From positions 1-42,624 of the forward strand of contig JAWLAO010000011.1 in the NCBI GenBank assembly GCA_041395445.1: a DNA stretch of 42,624 bases, written 5' to 3'. Of this stretch, positions 8,687-15,453 are shown piece after piece. Each line of letters starts with the position of its first letter. Position 1 is the first letter of the stretch. The DNA is from Gammaproteobacteria bacterium (GTDB taxonomy: Bacteria > Pseudomonadota > Gammaproteobacteria > Xanthomonadales > Marinicellaceae). The notes beneath the pieces are model-generated. The model had not been told where the DNA came from. It ran no database searches and was given only the letters and a program-made list of their open reading frames with translations. The translations under genes and the position numbers were made by a program.

Positions 8687-8989
8687 TTATAATCCTAATC
8701 TTTGCCTTGATTCAGGAGTCATTCCACATTTATCTAGGCAATTAATCAAAACCTCATGATGTTCGGCTGTCATTTCCTCTCCGGGTGTTCTCATCAAATC
8801 TACTAGATGGCATATTGACTCTAATATCAATCGGTCGCTTTTGAAAAATACTCCATTTATTGCATTGTTTTTTATTTCCTGCCATATTTCCTTTAAATCG
8901 TCAGTAAAGTAATCAGGAGGGTTGCCAACGGCTTTATTTTTGCCATTGTGTGAAATACTTGTAATTGAGTTTTTTGGCTTGTCTGTCAT
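8687..8989 (-). CDS. Phage terminase small subunit-like protein, P27 family (copy 2, short)
   Basis: 100 residues. It shares the landmarks of the downstream copy: VGNPPDYF against VGNPPAYF, WQEIKNN against WHEIKSC, and GMTPESRQRLG against GMSPGSRAGI. Overall identity looks low, so the duplication is old or the two came from different sources. It lacks the long basic N-terminal arm of copy 1. A weak ribosome site (AAGAGA) precedes the ATG. The two genes are almost certainly co-transcribed. Confidence 0.72.
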   Translation of the reverse strand: MTDKPKNSITSISHNGKNKAVGNPPDYFTDDLKEIWQEIKNNAINGVFFKSDRLILESICHLVDLMRTPGEEMTAEHHEVLINCLDKCGMTPESRQRLGL

Positions 8990-9111
8990 TGTTTTATTCT
9001 CTTATTTCAAAATTTTATAATGGGGGAGTGAAAATCTCCCTCAGGGCGCGTATCGGTGATTGTGTGCCTCAAGTTTCAAACCTACCCCCGTGCCTATGTG
9101 TCTGTTAATCC

Positions 9112-9264
9112 TCATTTGTAGTTCCTGTGTTGCCATGATTCGCACTCTGTTTTTTTACAGTTGCGGATGTTAATTACAAGTCCTTTCGGGGCTTTGGGAT
9201 TTCCTGATCCAGTGCAGTTCCAGCATTCTGTTTTGAATGTCGCTTTTTTTTCTTGTTTGTTCAT
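9112..9264 (-). CDS. 50-residue cysteine-rich (zinc-ribbon-like) protein
   Basis: A small ORF starting ATG at 9262-9264 and ending TGA at 9112-9114. It has two cysteine pairs, ECWNC (Cys14, Cys17) and NCKKTEC (Cys36, Cys41), separated by 18 residues, plus many lysines. The spacing fits a small zinc ribbon. It lies in the same direction as the neighbouring element genes. The ribosome site is weak (AAGAGAC). No family is recognised; small zinc proteins are common in phages and satellites. Confidence 0.6.
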   Translation of the reverse strand: MNKQEKKATFKTECWNCTGSGNPKAPKGLVINIRNCKKTECESWQHRNYK

Positions 9265-9315
9265 AATTCTTTGTCTCTTTTTTGGGAGGGCAACCGGTGA
9301 AGATTGCCCCGTTTC

Positions 9316-9483
9316 TTAGTTTCTTTGTAATATAACCAAAACATTATCCCAATGGTTATTTGTTAAAAATCCTTTGCCATAAAACTTGTTCTTCTCAATC
9401 CCTCTCAAACCCTTTTTTTGCAATAGTTTAAAAGCTATCAGATTGCTGTTTTTAAGTTGCTCTTGTTGTTGTTCTTGTTGTAA
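9316..9483 (-). other. Open stretch of 55 codons without ATG, possible small or decayed gene
   Basis: The frame between the TAG at 9484-9486 and the TAA at 9316-9318 reads like protein, for example LLQKKGLRGIEKNKFYG and NNHWDNVLVILQRN, but has no ATG or GTG. A CTG or TTG start, or a gene that lost its 5' end, are possible. The rest of 9265-9521 shows only a short GGGCAA/TTGCCC hairpin near 9297-9319. Confidence 0.25.
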
Positions 9484-9521
9484 CTAAAATTAAAACAAAA
9501 ACTAATTAAAAAAAAATCTTT

Positions 9522-10019
9522 TTAATTCAATTTTACCTCTCTAACAGTTGAGTATATGACCTGTTCAGGGTGTACTTTTTTCTTATCGCTTCCGTGTCTG
9601 ACATCTCCTACTGTTATAAGATATGGTTTATCCATTAACTTAGTCATTGGAACTCTATCCGGTCTTAACTTTGGAGCTGTTGGGTACATTGAATAATAAT
9701 CCTTGATAAATGCAGATGTTGGTGAACATTTGGGAATAAACCGACCGTTCATTCCCTTTTTGCCGATAACTCGTTTAACCGGGTAAAATCTTGGAATAAT
9801 CACATTGTGATAATCGCCAAAATCAATAATAGTAAACAAGAACACAACTTTGTCATCACCGTGAATATTGCAGGTGTAATAATGGGTAAGTGTAGCCTCG
9901 TAGTCTCCCTCCGGGATTCTTACGAAGTAGCTGTTCATTATGTCCTTGACTTTGTTTTCCTGAGCCTTTTGACTGGCTCTAAGTTCAGCAACAGGATTTA
10001 GTTCAATAATATTACTCAT
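9522..10019 (-). CDS. Conserved-looking element protein of unknown function (165 aa)
   Basis: No family is recognised with confidence. The central part, IPEGDYEATLTHYYTC...KVVFLFTIID..DYHNVIIPRFYPVKRVIGKKG, has alternating beta-strand character and resembles proteins that sit next to alpA in other integrated elements. The C-terminus is basic and strand-rich. No cysteine cluster, signal peptide or membrane segment is seen. Its start overlaps the end of the wHTH gene by eight bases, so it is in an operon with wHTH and AlpA. A role in DNA binding or replication is possible but unsupported by a motif. Confidence 0.75.
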   Translation of the reverse strand: MSNIIELNPVAELRASQKAQENKVKDIMNSYFVRIPEGDYEATLTHYYTCNIHGDDKVVFLFTIIDFGDYHNVIIPRFYPVKRVIGKKGMNGRFIPKCSPTSAFIKDYYSMYPTAPKLRPDRVPMTKLMDKPYLITVGDVRHGSDKKKVHPEQVIYSTVREVKLN

Positions 10020-10392
10020 GTAACAGTTCCTCCGCTAATTCCTTTTTATTGCTTTCAGAGGAGGTTATTATGTTATACTTAGCTTCGTCATTAGTTGTCT
10101 TTGGTAAGTTGCTAATTACATCACTGGAAGTGGTTGCCGCCGCTTCCAGTAACCTTTGAGCCTTTTCTCTTTCACACTCCAAGATTGAATATTCCCCTAT
10201 GGAAATAGTCTTTTCATCTCGATTAACAAACGGAATCATTTTGCATTGAATATGAAATCCGTAATTTTTTCGGAAGTGCTGAACATGGTCGGCAGGATTA
10301 TTGCAGCCTGTTGCAATCATCAGTTCTCTGGATGTGTGAGGCTTGTCTAATAATGCCTGTAGCATTCTGGTTTTTTGCGGTGATAACTTCAT
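10012..10392 (-). CDS. Winged-helix DNA-binding protein of the element
   Basis: 126 residues. The first 60 (KLSPQKTRMLQALLDKPHTSRELMIATG followed by DHVQHFRKNYGFHIQC) look like a winged helix-turn-helix of the kind found in phage and satellite early regions. The C-terminal half is acidic and low in complexity. Its ATG shares one base with the AlpA stop (TAATG), so translation is coupled to alpA. It probably regulates the element's genes or replication; the exact role is unknown. Confidence 0.75.
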   Translation of the reverse strand: MKLSPQKTRMLQALLDKPHTSRELMIATGCNNPADHVQHFRKNYGFHIQCKMIPFVNRDEKTISIGEYSILECEREKAQRLLEAAATTSSDVISNLPKTTNDEAKYNIITSSESNKKELAEELLHE

Positions 10393-10580
10393 TATGCTGC
10401 CTCCTCAGTGGAAAGGCTTTCAATGAACCTTTGGATAGAGCTCAGTTTCCAAGCAACTGCCCGGGCACCCAAGCGTATAGGTTTGGGGAAAGAGCCGTTC
10501 TTCATGTCGTCATAGATTGCAGACTTTGACTTGCCCGTCATGTCTATAACATCTGGGAGTCTTAATAGTTTTTCGATCAT
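10392..10580 (-). CDS. AlpA-family DNA-binding regulator / excisionase-like protein
   Basis: 62 residues, full length for the family. LLRLPDVIDMTGKSKSAIYDDMKNG is the MerR/AlpA helix-turn-helix, followed by the SFPKPIRLGARAVAWKL strand motif and a terminal helix. AlpA proteins activate or assist integrase-driven excision in P4-like satellites and cryptic elements. First gene of a coupled operon with the wHTH and 165-aa genes. A nested inverted repeat lies directly upstream (10586-10644). Confidence 0.9.
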   Translation of the reverse strand: MIEKLLRLPDVIDMTGKSKSAIYDDMKNGSFPKPIRLGARAVAWKLSSIQRFIESLSTEEAA

Positions 10581-10585
10581 ATTTA

Positions 10586-10644
10586 CCTCACAAGTTAGTT
10601 AATAAAACCAAGAAACGAAATAGTTATTTCTTGGACTTGTGGGG
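10586..10644. promoter_or_regulatory. Nested inverted repeat upstream of alpA
   Basis: Outer arms CCTCACAAGT (10586-10595) and ACTTGTGGGG (10635-10644) match at nine of ten positions. Inner arms CCAAGAAA (10608-10615) and TTTCTTGG (10627-10634) are perfect. It starts six bases before the alpA ATG, so it may be an operator, a folded leader or part of an origin. Confidence 0.5.
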
Positions 10645-10707
10645 ATAGTTTAGAAATTGATTTTAGGTTTTAAAAGTATATGTTGTTGATAGTAAACATT
10701 TAATACT

Positions 10708-10732
10708 TGGGTTAAGTGTGTGTGTTAACCCA
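10708..10732. repeat. Perfect 8-bp hairpin between alpA and the 335-aa gene
   Basis: TGGGTTAA (10708-10715) and TTAACCCA (10725-10732) with a 9-base GT-rich loop, 16 bases past the stop of the 335-aa gene. No T-run follows on the minus strand, so it may be an operator or processing site rather than a terminator. Confidence 0.4.
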
Positions 10733-10747
10733 TAGAATATAATAAAT

Positions 10748-11752
10748 TCAAGGCTTTCCAGTTAGTTTTTTCCAGCCGTTATTAATCATCTTTTGTACTG
10801 TATAAAGAGTTGTATTTAAAATATTGTGATCAGGTGTTGCATAAAAATCTTGTTCTCCAAATTGTAAATAACAAAGATACTTGCGATACACATCTGCTTG
10901 AGTGAATTGGAAGTCATTTATTAAGTCATAACATGCAAGTCCTATCGCCCAATACAGATATGGGGTTTTATCATCCGTATTTCTCATACGGGGAACATCT
11001 AACTCCCTAAACTTTCGTCCATTGACTGCTTTATATCTTTTGCTTGTCAAGTTATTAAGTTGGCGTGTTTCTTGAGTAGTGATAGTGTTGTTTTTGTTCT
11101 TAATCTTAAGTTTTTTGATCTTGTCTGCAATAACTGTTTCATCTGCTTTGATTTTAGTTTTTTCTGAATTAATAAACTCTCTTATCTGATTTACTAATAT
11201 TTCAGTCGGCATTTCAAGGTTTACCATAAATGCTCTATTGAATTTATATTTAGATTGTAATTCTACAAACTTACAAAAGTCTTTTTCGCTTATAAAGTGT
11301 AATTTTCCTCCGTCAACCGGGTGGATTCTTGTTGTGGTTATAGGATATTTTTCTTTATTGTTCTCGTAATTTTCATCATTAGTGGAAATAGCACCCGAAT
11401 CTTCAATACTTCTTAGAGTTTTGCCTATTAAATAACTATTAGGGGCGTTCATTGAAAAATCATTATGAGTATAAACTCCATTTACCCAATGGCTTTTACC
11501 TGAGTATGTATTGTCAATTTTTGTTTCAGAAAATCTTAAATGTACATGAAAATCCTTAACAGAAATGAATTGAGAAACATCTGATTTGTCTGCACCGTTT
11601 TTCTGTCTGCATTGAAATTCATAAGCCCATTTATCGAGGTCGGTTTCATAACTTAATTCCCTGTATTTCTCATAATCAAACTCATCAGGCATTCTTATGA
11701 ATTTACAGTCGCCATTTAATTTTGGGATTTTATCTATTGCTCTTTTACTCAT
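10748..11752 (-). CDS. Unknown 334-residue element protein, possibly DUF6387-like
   Basis: The start chosen is the ATG at 11752, preceded by AAAGGG; an upstream GTG adds two residues. The N-terminus (MPDEFDYEKYRELS...DKWAYEFQCR) and the later PYLYWAIGLACYDLINDF resemble DUF6387-type proteins that often sit beside integrases; this is from memory and weak. A lysine-rich, probably helical segment lies near residues 190-240. No helicase, primase or nuclease motif is visible. It could be a replication or regulatory factor of the element. It is transcribed in the same direction as int and alpA. Confidence 0.75.
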   Translation of the reverse strand: MSKRAIDKIPKLNGDCKFIRMPDEFDYEKYRELSYETDLDKWAYEFQCRQKNGADKSDVSQFISVKDFHVHLRFSETKIDNTYSGKSHWVNGVYTHNDFSMNAPNSYLIGKTLRSIEDSGAISTNDENYENNKEKYPITTTRIHPVDGGKLHFISEKDFCKFVELQSKYKFNRAFMVNLEMPTEILVNQIREFINSEKTKIKADETVIADKIKKLKIKNKNNTITTQETRQLNNLTSKRYKAVNGRKFRELDVPRMRNTDDKTPYLYWAIGLACYDLINDFQFTQADVYRKYLCYLQFGEQDFYATPDHNILNTTLYTVQKMINNGWKKLTGKP

Positions 11753-11784
11753 AATCACCCTTTCCCGTGATACCTTTCAATTAA

Positions 11785-11843
11785 AAACCAAGCCCGGGCG
11801 GTGAAAGAGTCCGCTTTTCGAGAGCTACTCTAGGACTTGGTTT
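11785..11843. other. Long stem-loop between int and the 334-aa gene
   Basis: AAACCAAG (11785-11792) pairs perfectly with CTTGGTTT (11836-11843), enclosing a GC-rich, further folded 43-base interior. It fills the gap after the int stop. It could be a terminator-like end for int or a small structured RNA; neither is proven. Confidence 0.4.
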
Positions 11844-11848
11844 GTTCA

Positions 11849-13105
11849 TCAATTCTTTTTAACCTTATCAATCGGTATTACATCCGATTTTGTCACTTGT
11901 CTGTCGATGTGATCCGCCCACCATTGCATCAGTCCTTTTCTTTGTTCCACATAAGTTGATTTGTTGTAAGCAGAATGCACGGACGTTTCCAATCGGTGAC
12001 AAAGTGCTGCTTCTATGTGGTCTCTGTTTTTTCCGGCATCATTGGCAGAAGTTGAAAACAGTCGCCTGAAAGAGTGGATTGTCATTCGCTGAGCGTACCC
12101 GAGGCGATACAAGGTGAAAAGCATACTGTTATTGGCTACCGCTTGAGTTGGCTTAACCAAGGAAGCAAAGACATATTTTCTATGACCGTTGATTTCTTGC
12201 AGTTTGCGGAATAATTCAATAGCCTGTTTTGATAATGGCACTATGTGAACCTTGTCCACATCTTTGTACTTTCGCCACCATTTGAGTCGTTGTGCCGGAA
12301 TAGTCCAGACTTTATTTTCAAAGTCGATTTCTTTCCATTCAGCTTTGCGGAGTTCTTCTGTCCGAAGTGCTGTTAGCAATGTGAGTTGCATTGCGTACTT
12401 GATTACCAAGTCACCGTCATAATTGCGAATGTCTCTTATCAACTTTGGAAATTCTTCCAGTTCAATGCAGTTGAAGTTTTTCTTTGTCCTCTTGGGAATG
12501 GTTATCACCGTTGCCGGATTGTGTTGAATATGTTCATCTTCAATGGCAAGATTGAAAATATTGACACACCATTGTTTTAATTTTCTGAGTAATTCGAGTG
12601 AGCCTCTGTTCTCTACTCGCTTTAAAACTCTTTTGAGAGTTCGTGTGGTTATGTCTTTGACCGGCATTGAGCCAATATGTGGAAATAGTTCTCTTTCCAT
12701 AGCACTCAGGATTTCACGAGAATTATTTGCTTTCCAATCGTATTTGGTTTTATGTTGATGCCATTGCAGGGCAATTTTCTTAAATGTGCCTGTCGCCTGT
12801 TTCTCGACTTCTTGTTTCTGTCTGATTCTATCTTGAGTGGGGTCAATACCTTTGTTAATTAGCCTTTTAGCCTCATTTCTGGCTTCTCTGGCATGGGATA
12901 ATGAAATATCAGGGTACTTACCTATGGAGTAGGTTTTTTCCTTGCCAAAAAGTATGTATTTCATTCTCCAATATTTTGAGCCGTTGGGATGAATTAACAG
13001 ATAAAGCCCGTCGCTGTCACTTTTTTTGTATTGCTTGCTTTTAGGCTTGAAACTTTCGATTCCAGACTTGGTTAATAGCTTTTTGTTGTACTGAGTTTTT
13101 GCCAT
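11849..13105 (-). CDS. Tyrosine recombinase, P4-type integrase
   Basis: About 418 residues from MAKTQYNKK, the usual start pattern for P4-type integrases; a TTG 40 codons upstream would add a basic tail with no family match. The N-terminal DUF4102-like part has SDSDGLYLLIHPNGSKYWRMKY. The catalytic domain shows the first arginine in TALRTEELR, the HSFRR box and the tyrosine region SAYNKSTYVEQRKG. It catalyses site-specific insertion into the 3' end of tRNA-Arg, which lies 190 bp upstream. Arm-like repeats overlap its start region, so it may regulate its own expression. Confidence 0.94.
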   Translation of the reverse strand: MAKTQYNKKLLTKSGIESFKPKSKQYKKSDSDGLYLLIHPNGSKYWRMKYILFGKEKTYSIGKYPDISLSHAREARNEAKRLINKGIDPTQDRIRQKQEVEKQATGTFKKIALQWHQHKTKYDWKANNSREILSAMERELFPHIGSMPVKDITTRTLKRVLKRVENRGSLELLRKLKQWCVNIFNLAIEDEHIQHNPATVITIPKRTKKNFNCIELEEFPKLIRDIRNYDGDLVIKYAMQLTLLTALRTEELRKAEWKEIDFENKVWTIPAQRLKWWRKYKDVDKVHIVPLSKQAIELFRKLQEINGHRKYVFASLVKPTQAVANNSMLFTLYRLGYAQRMTIHSFRRLFSTSANDAGKNRDHIEAALCHRLETSVHSAYNKSTYVEQRKGLMQWWADHIDRQVTKSDVIPIDKVKKN

Positions 13106-13109
13106 AAAA

Positions 13110-13180
13110 GGGGTATAAATCGGAACTAAAAAGGGGTACAAATATTCGTTAAAAACGCTTATACCCCTAATTGTACCCCT
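13110..13180. repeat. Four GGGGTA(T/C)A repeats near the integrase start
   Basis: GGGGTATAAA (13110-13119) and GGGGTACAAA (13133-13142) face one way; TTATACCCC (13159-13167) and TTGTACCCC (13171-13179) face the other. With the two copies at 6918-6940 they form a set of six at the two ends of the element, as expected of integrase or excisionase arm sites. Confidence 0.55.
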
Positions 13181-13294
13181 TTTTTTTGTGGATTTCAATG
13201 GATTATTCTGGACTTTTCTGGACAAATAATTAGAATAAGTTACTGAATTTTAAGAGGTATTTTGGACGGTACTGGATTACTCTGGAAATGGGGT

Positions 13295-13371
13295 TGGCGC
13301 GCTTGAGACGATTTGAACGTCCGACCTGCCGCTTAGGAGGCGGCTGCTCTATCCTGCTGAGCTACAAGCGC
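13295..13371 (-). tRNA. tRNA-Arg (anticodon CCT)
   Basis: On the minus strand the gene starts GCGCTTG, which pairs with CAAGCGC at the 3' end, followed by G and an encoded CCA (13295-13297). The anticodon arm GCCGC-CTCCTAA-GCGGC gives anticodon CCT (arginine AGG codon). The D arm (AGCTC...GAGC) and the T loop TTCAAAT are normal. It serves as the attachment site of the 6.5-kb element and stays intact because the 14-bp core restores its 3' end. It begins 12 bases after the stop of the TolB-like gene. Confidence 0.95.
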
Positions 13372-13383
13372 TTTGCTTGGTTT

Positions 13384-14301
13384 TTAATTTTCGTTGAAAA
13401 CGATAGCGATATTTTCCATATCTTTACTGACTGCGATTCGGCTGATTCCTGATAATCCCGGAATACTGAATTCATGGGCAATCATCCAGTTATTACCGTT
13501 TTCACTGAAATAAAGCGTGTTGTCTTTTCCGCACCAGAAGTTACCTTTTTTGTCCATTTCAAAATCTTCCACACCTTGCGGAAGTTTTATAATTTTGCTT
13601 TTTTTGAATTTCTTGGTGTCAAACTTGCTAATCCACCAGTTATCCATGGATTTATCGACAAAGTACATATTTTTGTATTTTTCATCCGGTTTGAGGGTTC
13701 TGCCAATATTGGATGCCATGAGTTTTGGCTTTTTACCGGTGGTTTGATAATACAAATCGCCTTGCTCACCATTGATAATAAACATCCACAGTTGATTTTT
13801 ACCGGTCCAGTTATGATAGCCGATATTGTCCATATCGCTCATTAATGCTGCTTTGTCTTGCTTGCCTTTTTTGTGTAACCAGTAAACGTGTTGTGCATCG
13901 CTACCATCCGATTTTTTATCTAATTCGACACGAACCACACTAATTCCGTCGCGATCAGCTATTTCAGTTGCTGAATATTCACTCTGTGGAGTTCGCATGT
14001 ATGGAGTGGCTTCTCTGGTTTTTAGATTCAAGCGGTAAATATCCGACTGTTTATTAATGAAGCGTGTAAAATAGATGTATTTATCCTTTTCCATAAAAAC
14101 AGGTTGGGAATCATAACCCGTTCTCGAAGTCACATTTTGCGGATTACTGAGTTGAACTTTTCCTTTGGAAACTTTTAAGTTAGCTAATACAATTTCCGTA
14201 CCCGGTGGAGAGTTCTCCTGTGTTTCTTTTGCCGTTTCTTGCTCAGCAAAGACAGAAACAGGCATAATCAGAACAAATATAAACAGAATCAGTGTTTTCA
14301 T
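13384..14301 (-). CDS. Periplasmic beta-propeller (TolB/PD40-like) protein
   Basis: About 305 residues with a clear signal peptide (MKTLILFIFVLIMPVSVFA, then EQ). The body has WD40/PD40-like strands: YDSQPVFMEKDKYIYFTRF..SDIYRLNL and similar blocks, as in TolB-like propellers. An ATG five codons upstream exists, but the 14301 start gives the cleaner signal peptide. It is probably a periplasmic sensor or binding protein, with no known substrate. It sits directly upstream of tRNA-Arg on the same strand and may be transcribed with it. Confidence 0.8.
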   Translation of the reverse strand: MKTLILFIFVLIMPVSVFAEQETAKETQENSPPGTEIVLANLKVSKGKVQLSNPQNVTSRTGYDSQPVFMEKDKYIYFTRFINKQSDIYRLNLKTREATPYMRTPQSEYSATEIADRDGISVVRVELDKKSDGSDAQHVYWLHKKGKQDKAALMSDMDNIGYHNWTGKNQLWMFIINGEQGDLYYQTTGKKPKLMASNIGRTLKPDEKYKNMYFVDKSMDNWWISKFDTKKFKKSKIIKLPQGVEDFEMDKKGNFWCGKDNTLYFSENGNNWMIAHEFSIPGLSGISRIAVSKDMENIAIVFNEN

Positions 14302-14509
14302 GGTTATTTTCCACATTGAGTTATTTCATGGCAGTATAGCAAAAATAATTCACTTTTGTTAATAGCATCATTGCGAAACAACAACTAAAACGAACGTTTG
14401 AGCCAAATGTCGTATCAATGTTAAAAACAGTGTTTTTCTAGACATTAAGGTAGTTTTTATGCAAAATCAGTTCTTTTAAAGGCATTTTAGCGTCACATAC
14501 TCTGAATTT

Positions 14510-14959
14510 ATGTTGAAAGTTTCTGTTATAAACGGTCCAAATTTGAATCTTTTGGGAAAAAGAGAACCGGAAATTTATGGTTCACAAACTTTAGAGGATA
14601 TAAAGACCGATTTGACGGAGTTTACAGCAAAACATTCAATAAGTGATATTGAATTAGAGTTTTTTCAATCTAATAGGGAATATGAGATAATTGAAAAAAT
14701 ACAATCTTTGTTAGGTGAAAAAAATCACTGGATGATCTTTAATCCGGCAGCGTTTACACACACCAGCGTAGCAATCAGGGATGCTTTGTTAGCCACGCAA
14801 ATACCTTTTATTGAGGTGCATCTGTCAAATATTTTTGCACGCGAAGAATTCAGACATAAAAGCTGGTTTTCAGATATTGCCAAAGGCACTATTACAGGGC
14901 TTGGAGCTAGCGGATACAGGCTGGCGTTAGAATACATTATCGAATCAAATAACAAATAA
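14510..14959 (+). CDS. aroQ: 3-dehydroquinate dehydratase, type II
   Basis: 149 residues, the standard length. It converts 3-dehydroquinate to 3-dehydroshikimate in the shikimate pathway and forms a dodecamer in the cytoplasm. Motifs: NGPNLNLLGKREPEIYG with the catalytic tyrosine and arginine, FFQSNREYEIIEKI, FNPAAFTHTSVAIRDAL and EVHLSNIFAREEFRHKSW. It stands at the head of the aroQ-accB-accC-prmA run, an order seen in Xanthomonadales and other gammaproteobacteria. Confidence 0.96.
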   Translation: MLKVSVINGPNLNLLGKREPEIYGSQTLEDIKTDLTEFTAKHSISDIELEFFQSNREYEIIEKIQSLLGEKNHWMIFNPAAFTHTSVAIRDALLATQIPFIEVHLSNIFAREEFRHKSWFSDIAKGTITGLGASGYRLALEYIIESNNK

Positions 14960-14976
14960 TCAATCGGGGACACCGC

Positions 14977-15444
14977 ATGGATATCAGAAAAATCAAAAAA
15001 CTTATCGAGCTGTTGGAAAGTTCGTCTTTAGCAGAAATGGAAATTCATGAAGGAAAAGAGTCAGTCAGGCTTTCAAGACATTCACAAAGCGTTGCCACTG
15101 CGCAACCCGTGTCCGTTGTTGCTCAGCCTGTTGCCACTGCAAAAGCAGCAGAATCAGCTCCTCTTGAAAATACCGAAAACAGTAACGAATCATCGGTTCG
15201 AGAAGAAAGTGGGCACATCCAACGTAGTCCGATGGTTGGCACATATTATGCATCTTCATCTCCTGAAGCCGATCCTTTTGTCAAAGTTGGACAAAAAGTT
15301 AAAGTGGGCGACACTCTTTGCATTGTCGAAGCAATGAAAATGTTTAATCAAATCGAGTCAGAGTTTAGTGGCACAGTGACTAAGATTCTGGTGGAAAATG
15401 GTCAACCCATTGAGTTTGATGAACCATTGTTTGTAATTAGTTAG
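14977..15444 (+). CDS. accB: Biotin carboxyl carrier protein of acetyl-CoA carboxylase
   Basis: 155 residues. The N-terminus (MDIRKIKKLIELLESSSLAEMEI) is typical AccB, then an Ala/Val/Pro-rich linker, then the biotinyl domain with the biotinylated lysine in EAMKMFN. It carries CO2 from AccC to the carboxyltransferase for malonyl-CoA synthesis. GGGGA precedes the ATG, and accC follows nine bases after the stop, so they are co-transcribed. Confidence 0.97.
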   Translation: MDIRKIKKLIELLESSSLAEMEIHEGKESVRLSRHSQSVATAQPVSVVAQPVATAKAAESAPLENTENSNESSVREESGHIQRSPMVGTYYASSSPEADPFVKVGQKVKVGDTLCIVEAMKMFNQIESEFSGTVTKILVENGQPIEFDEPLFVIS

Positions 15445-15453
15445 GTTGTTGCC

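Larger units (their letters stand above)
6845..13308. mobile_element. tRNA-Arg integrative element, phage-satellite-like (about 6.5 kb)
   Basis: The segment is bounded by a perfect 14-bp direct repeat, TGGCGCGCTTGAGA, at 6845-6858 and 13295-13308; the right copy is the 3' end of tRNA-Arg including its encoded CCA. The integrase lies next to the tRNA and points away from it. Between the repeats are RadC-like JAB, a RelE-type toxin and HTH antitoxin, two P27-type TerS paralogues, a 50-aa cysteine protein, an unknown 165-aa protein, a wHTH protein, AlpA and a 335-aa protein. Integrase plus AlpA plus terminase small subunit without structural genes is the pattern of phage satellites (PICI/P4-like). 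Satellite status is an inference. Confidence 0.85.

Noticed and set aside
13110..13180. CRISPR array
   Set aside because: The repeats are about 10 bases, partly inverted and few; they fit arm sites, not spacers between constant repeats.
6845..13308. Prophage
   Set aside because: No capsid, portal, large terminase, tail or lysis genes; the element is too small.
13474..13845. 123-codon open frame on the plus strand
   Set aside because: Antisense to the TolB-like gene, which has a signal peptide and a propeller pattern.
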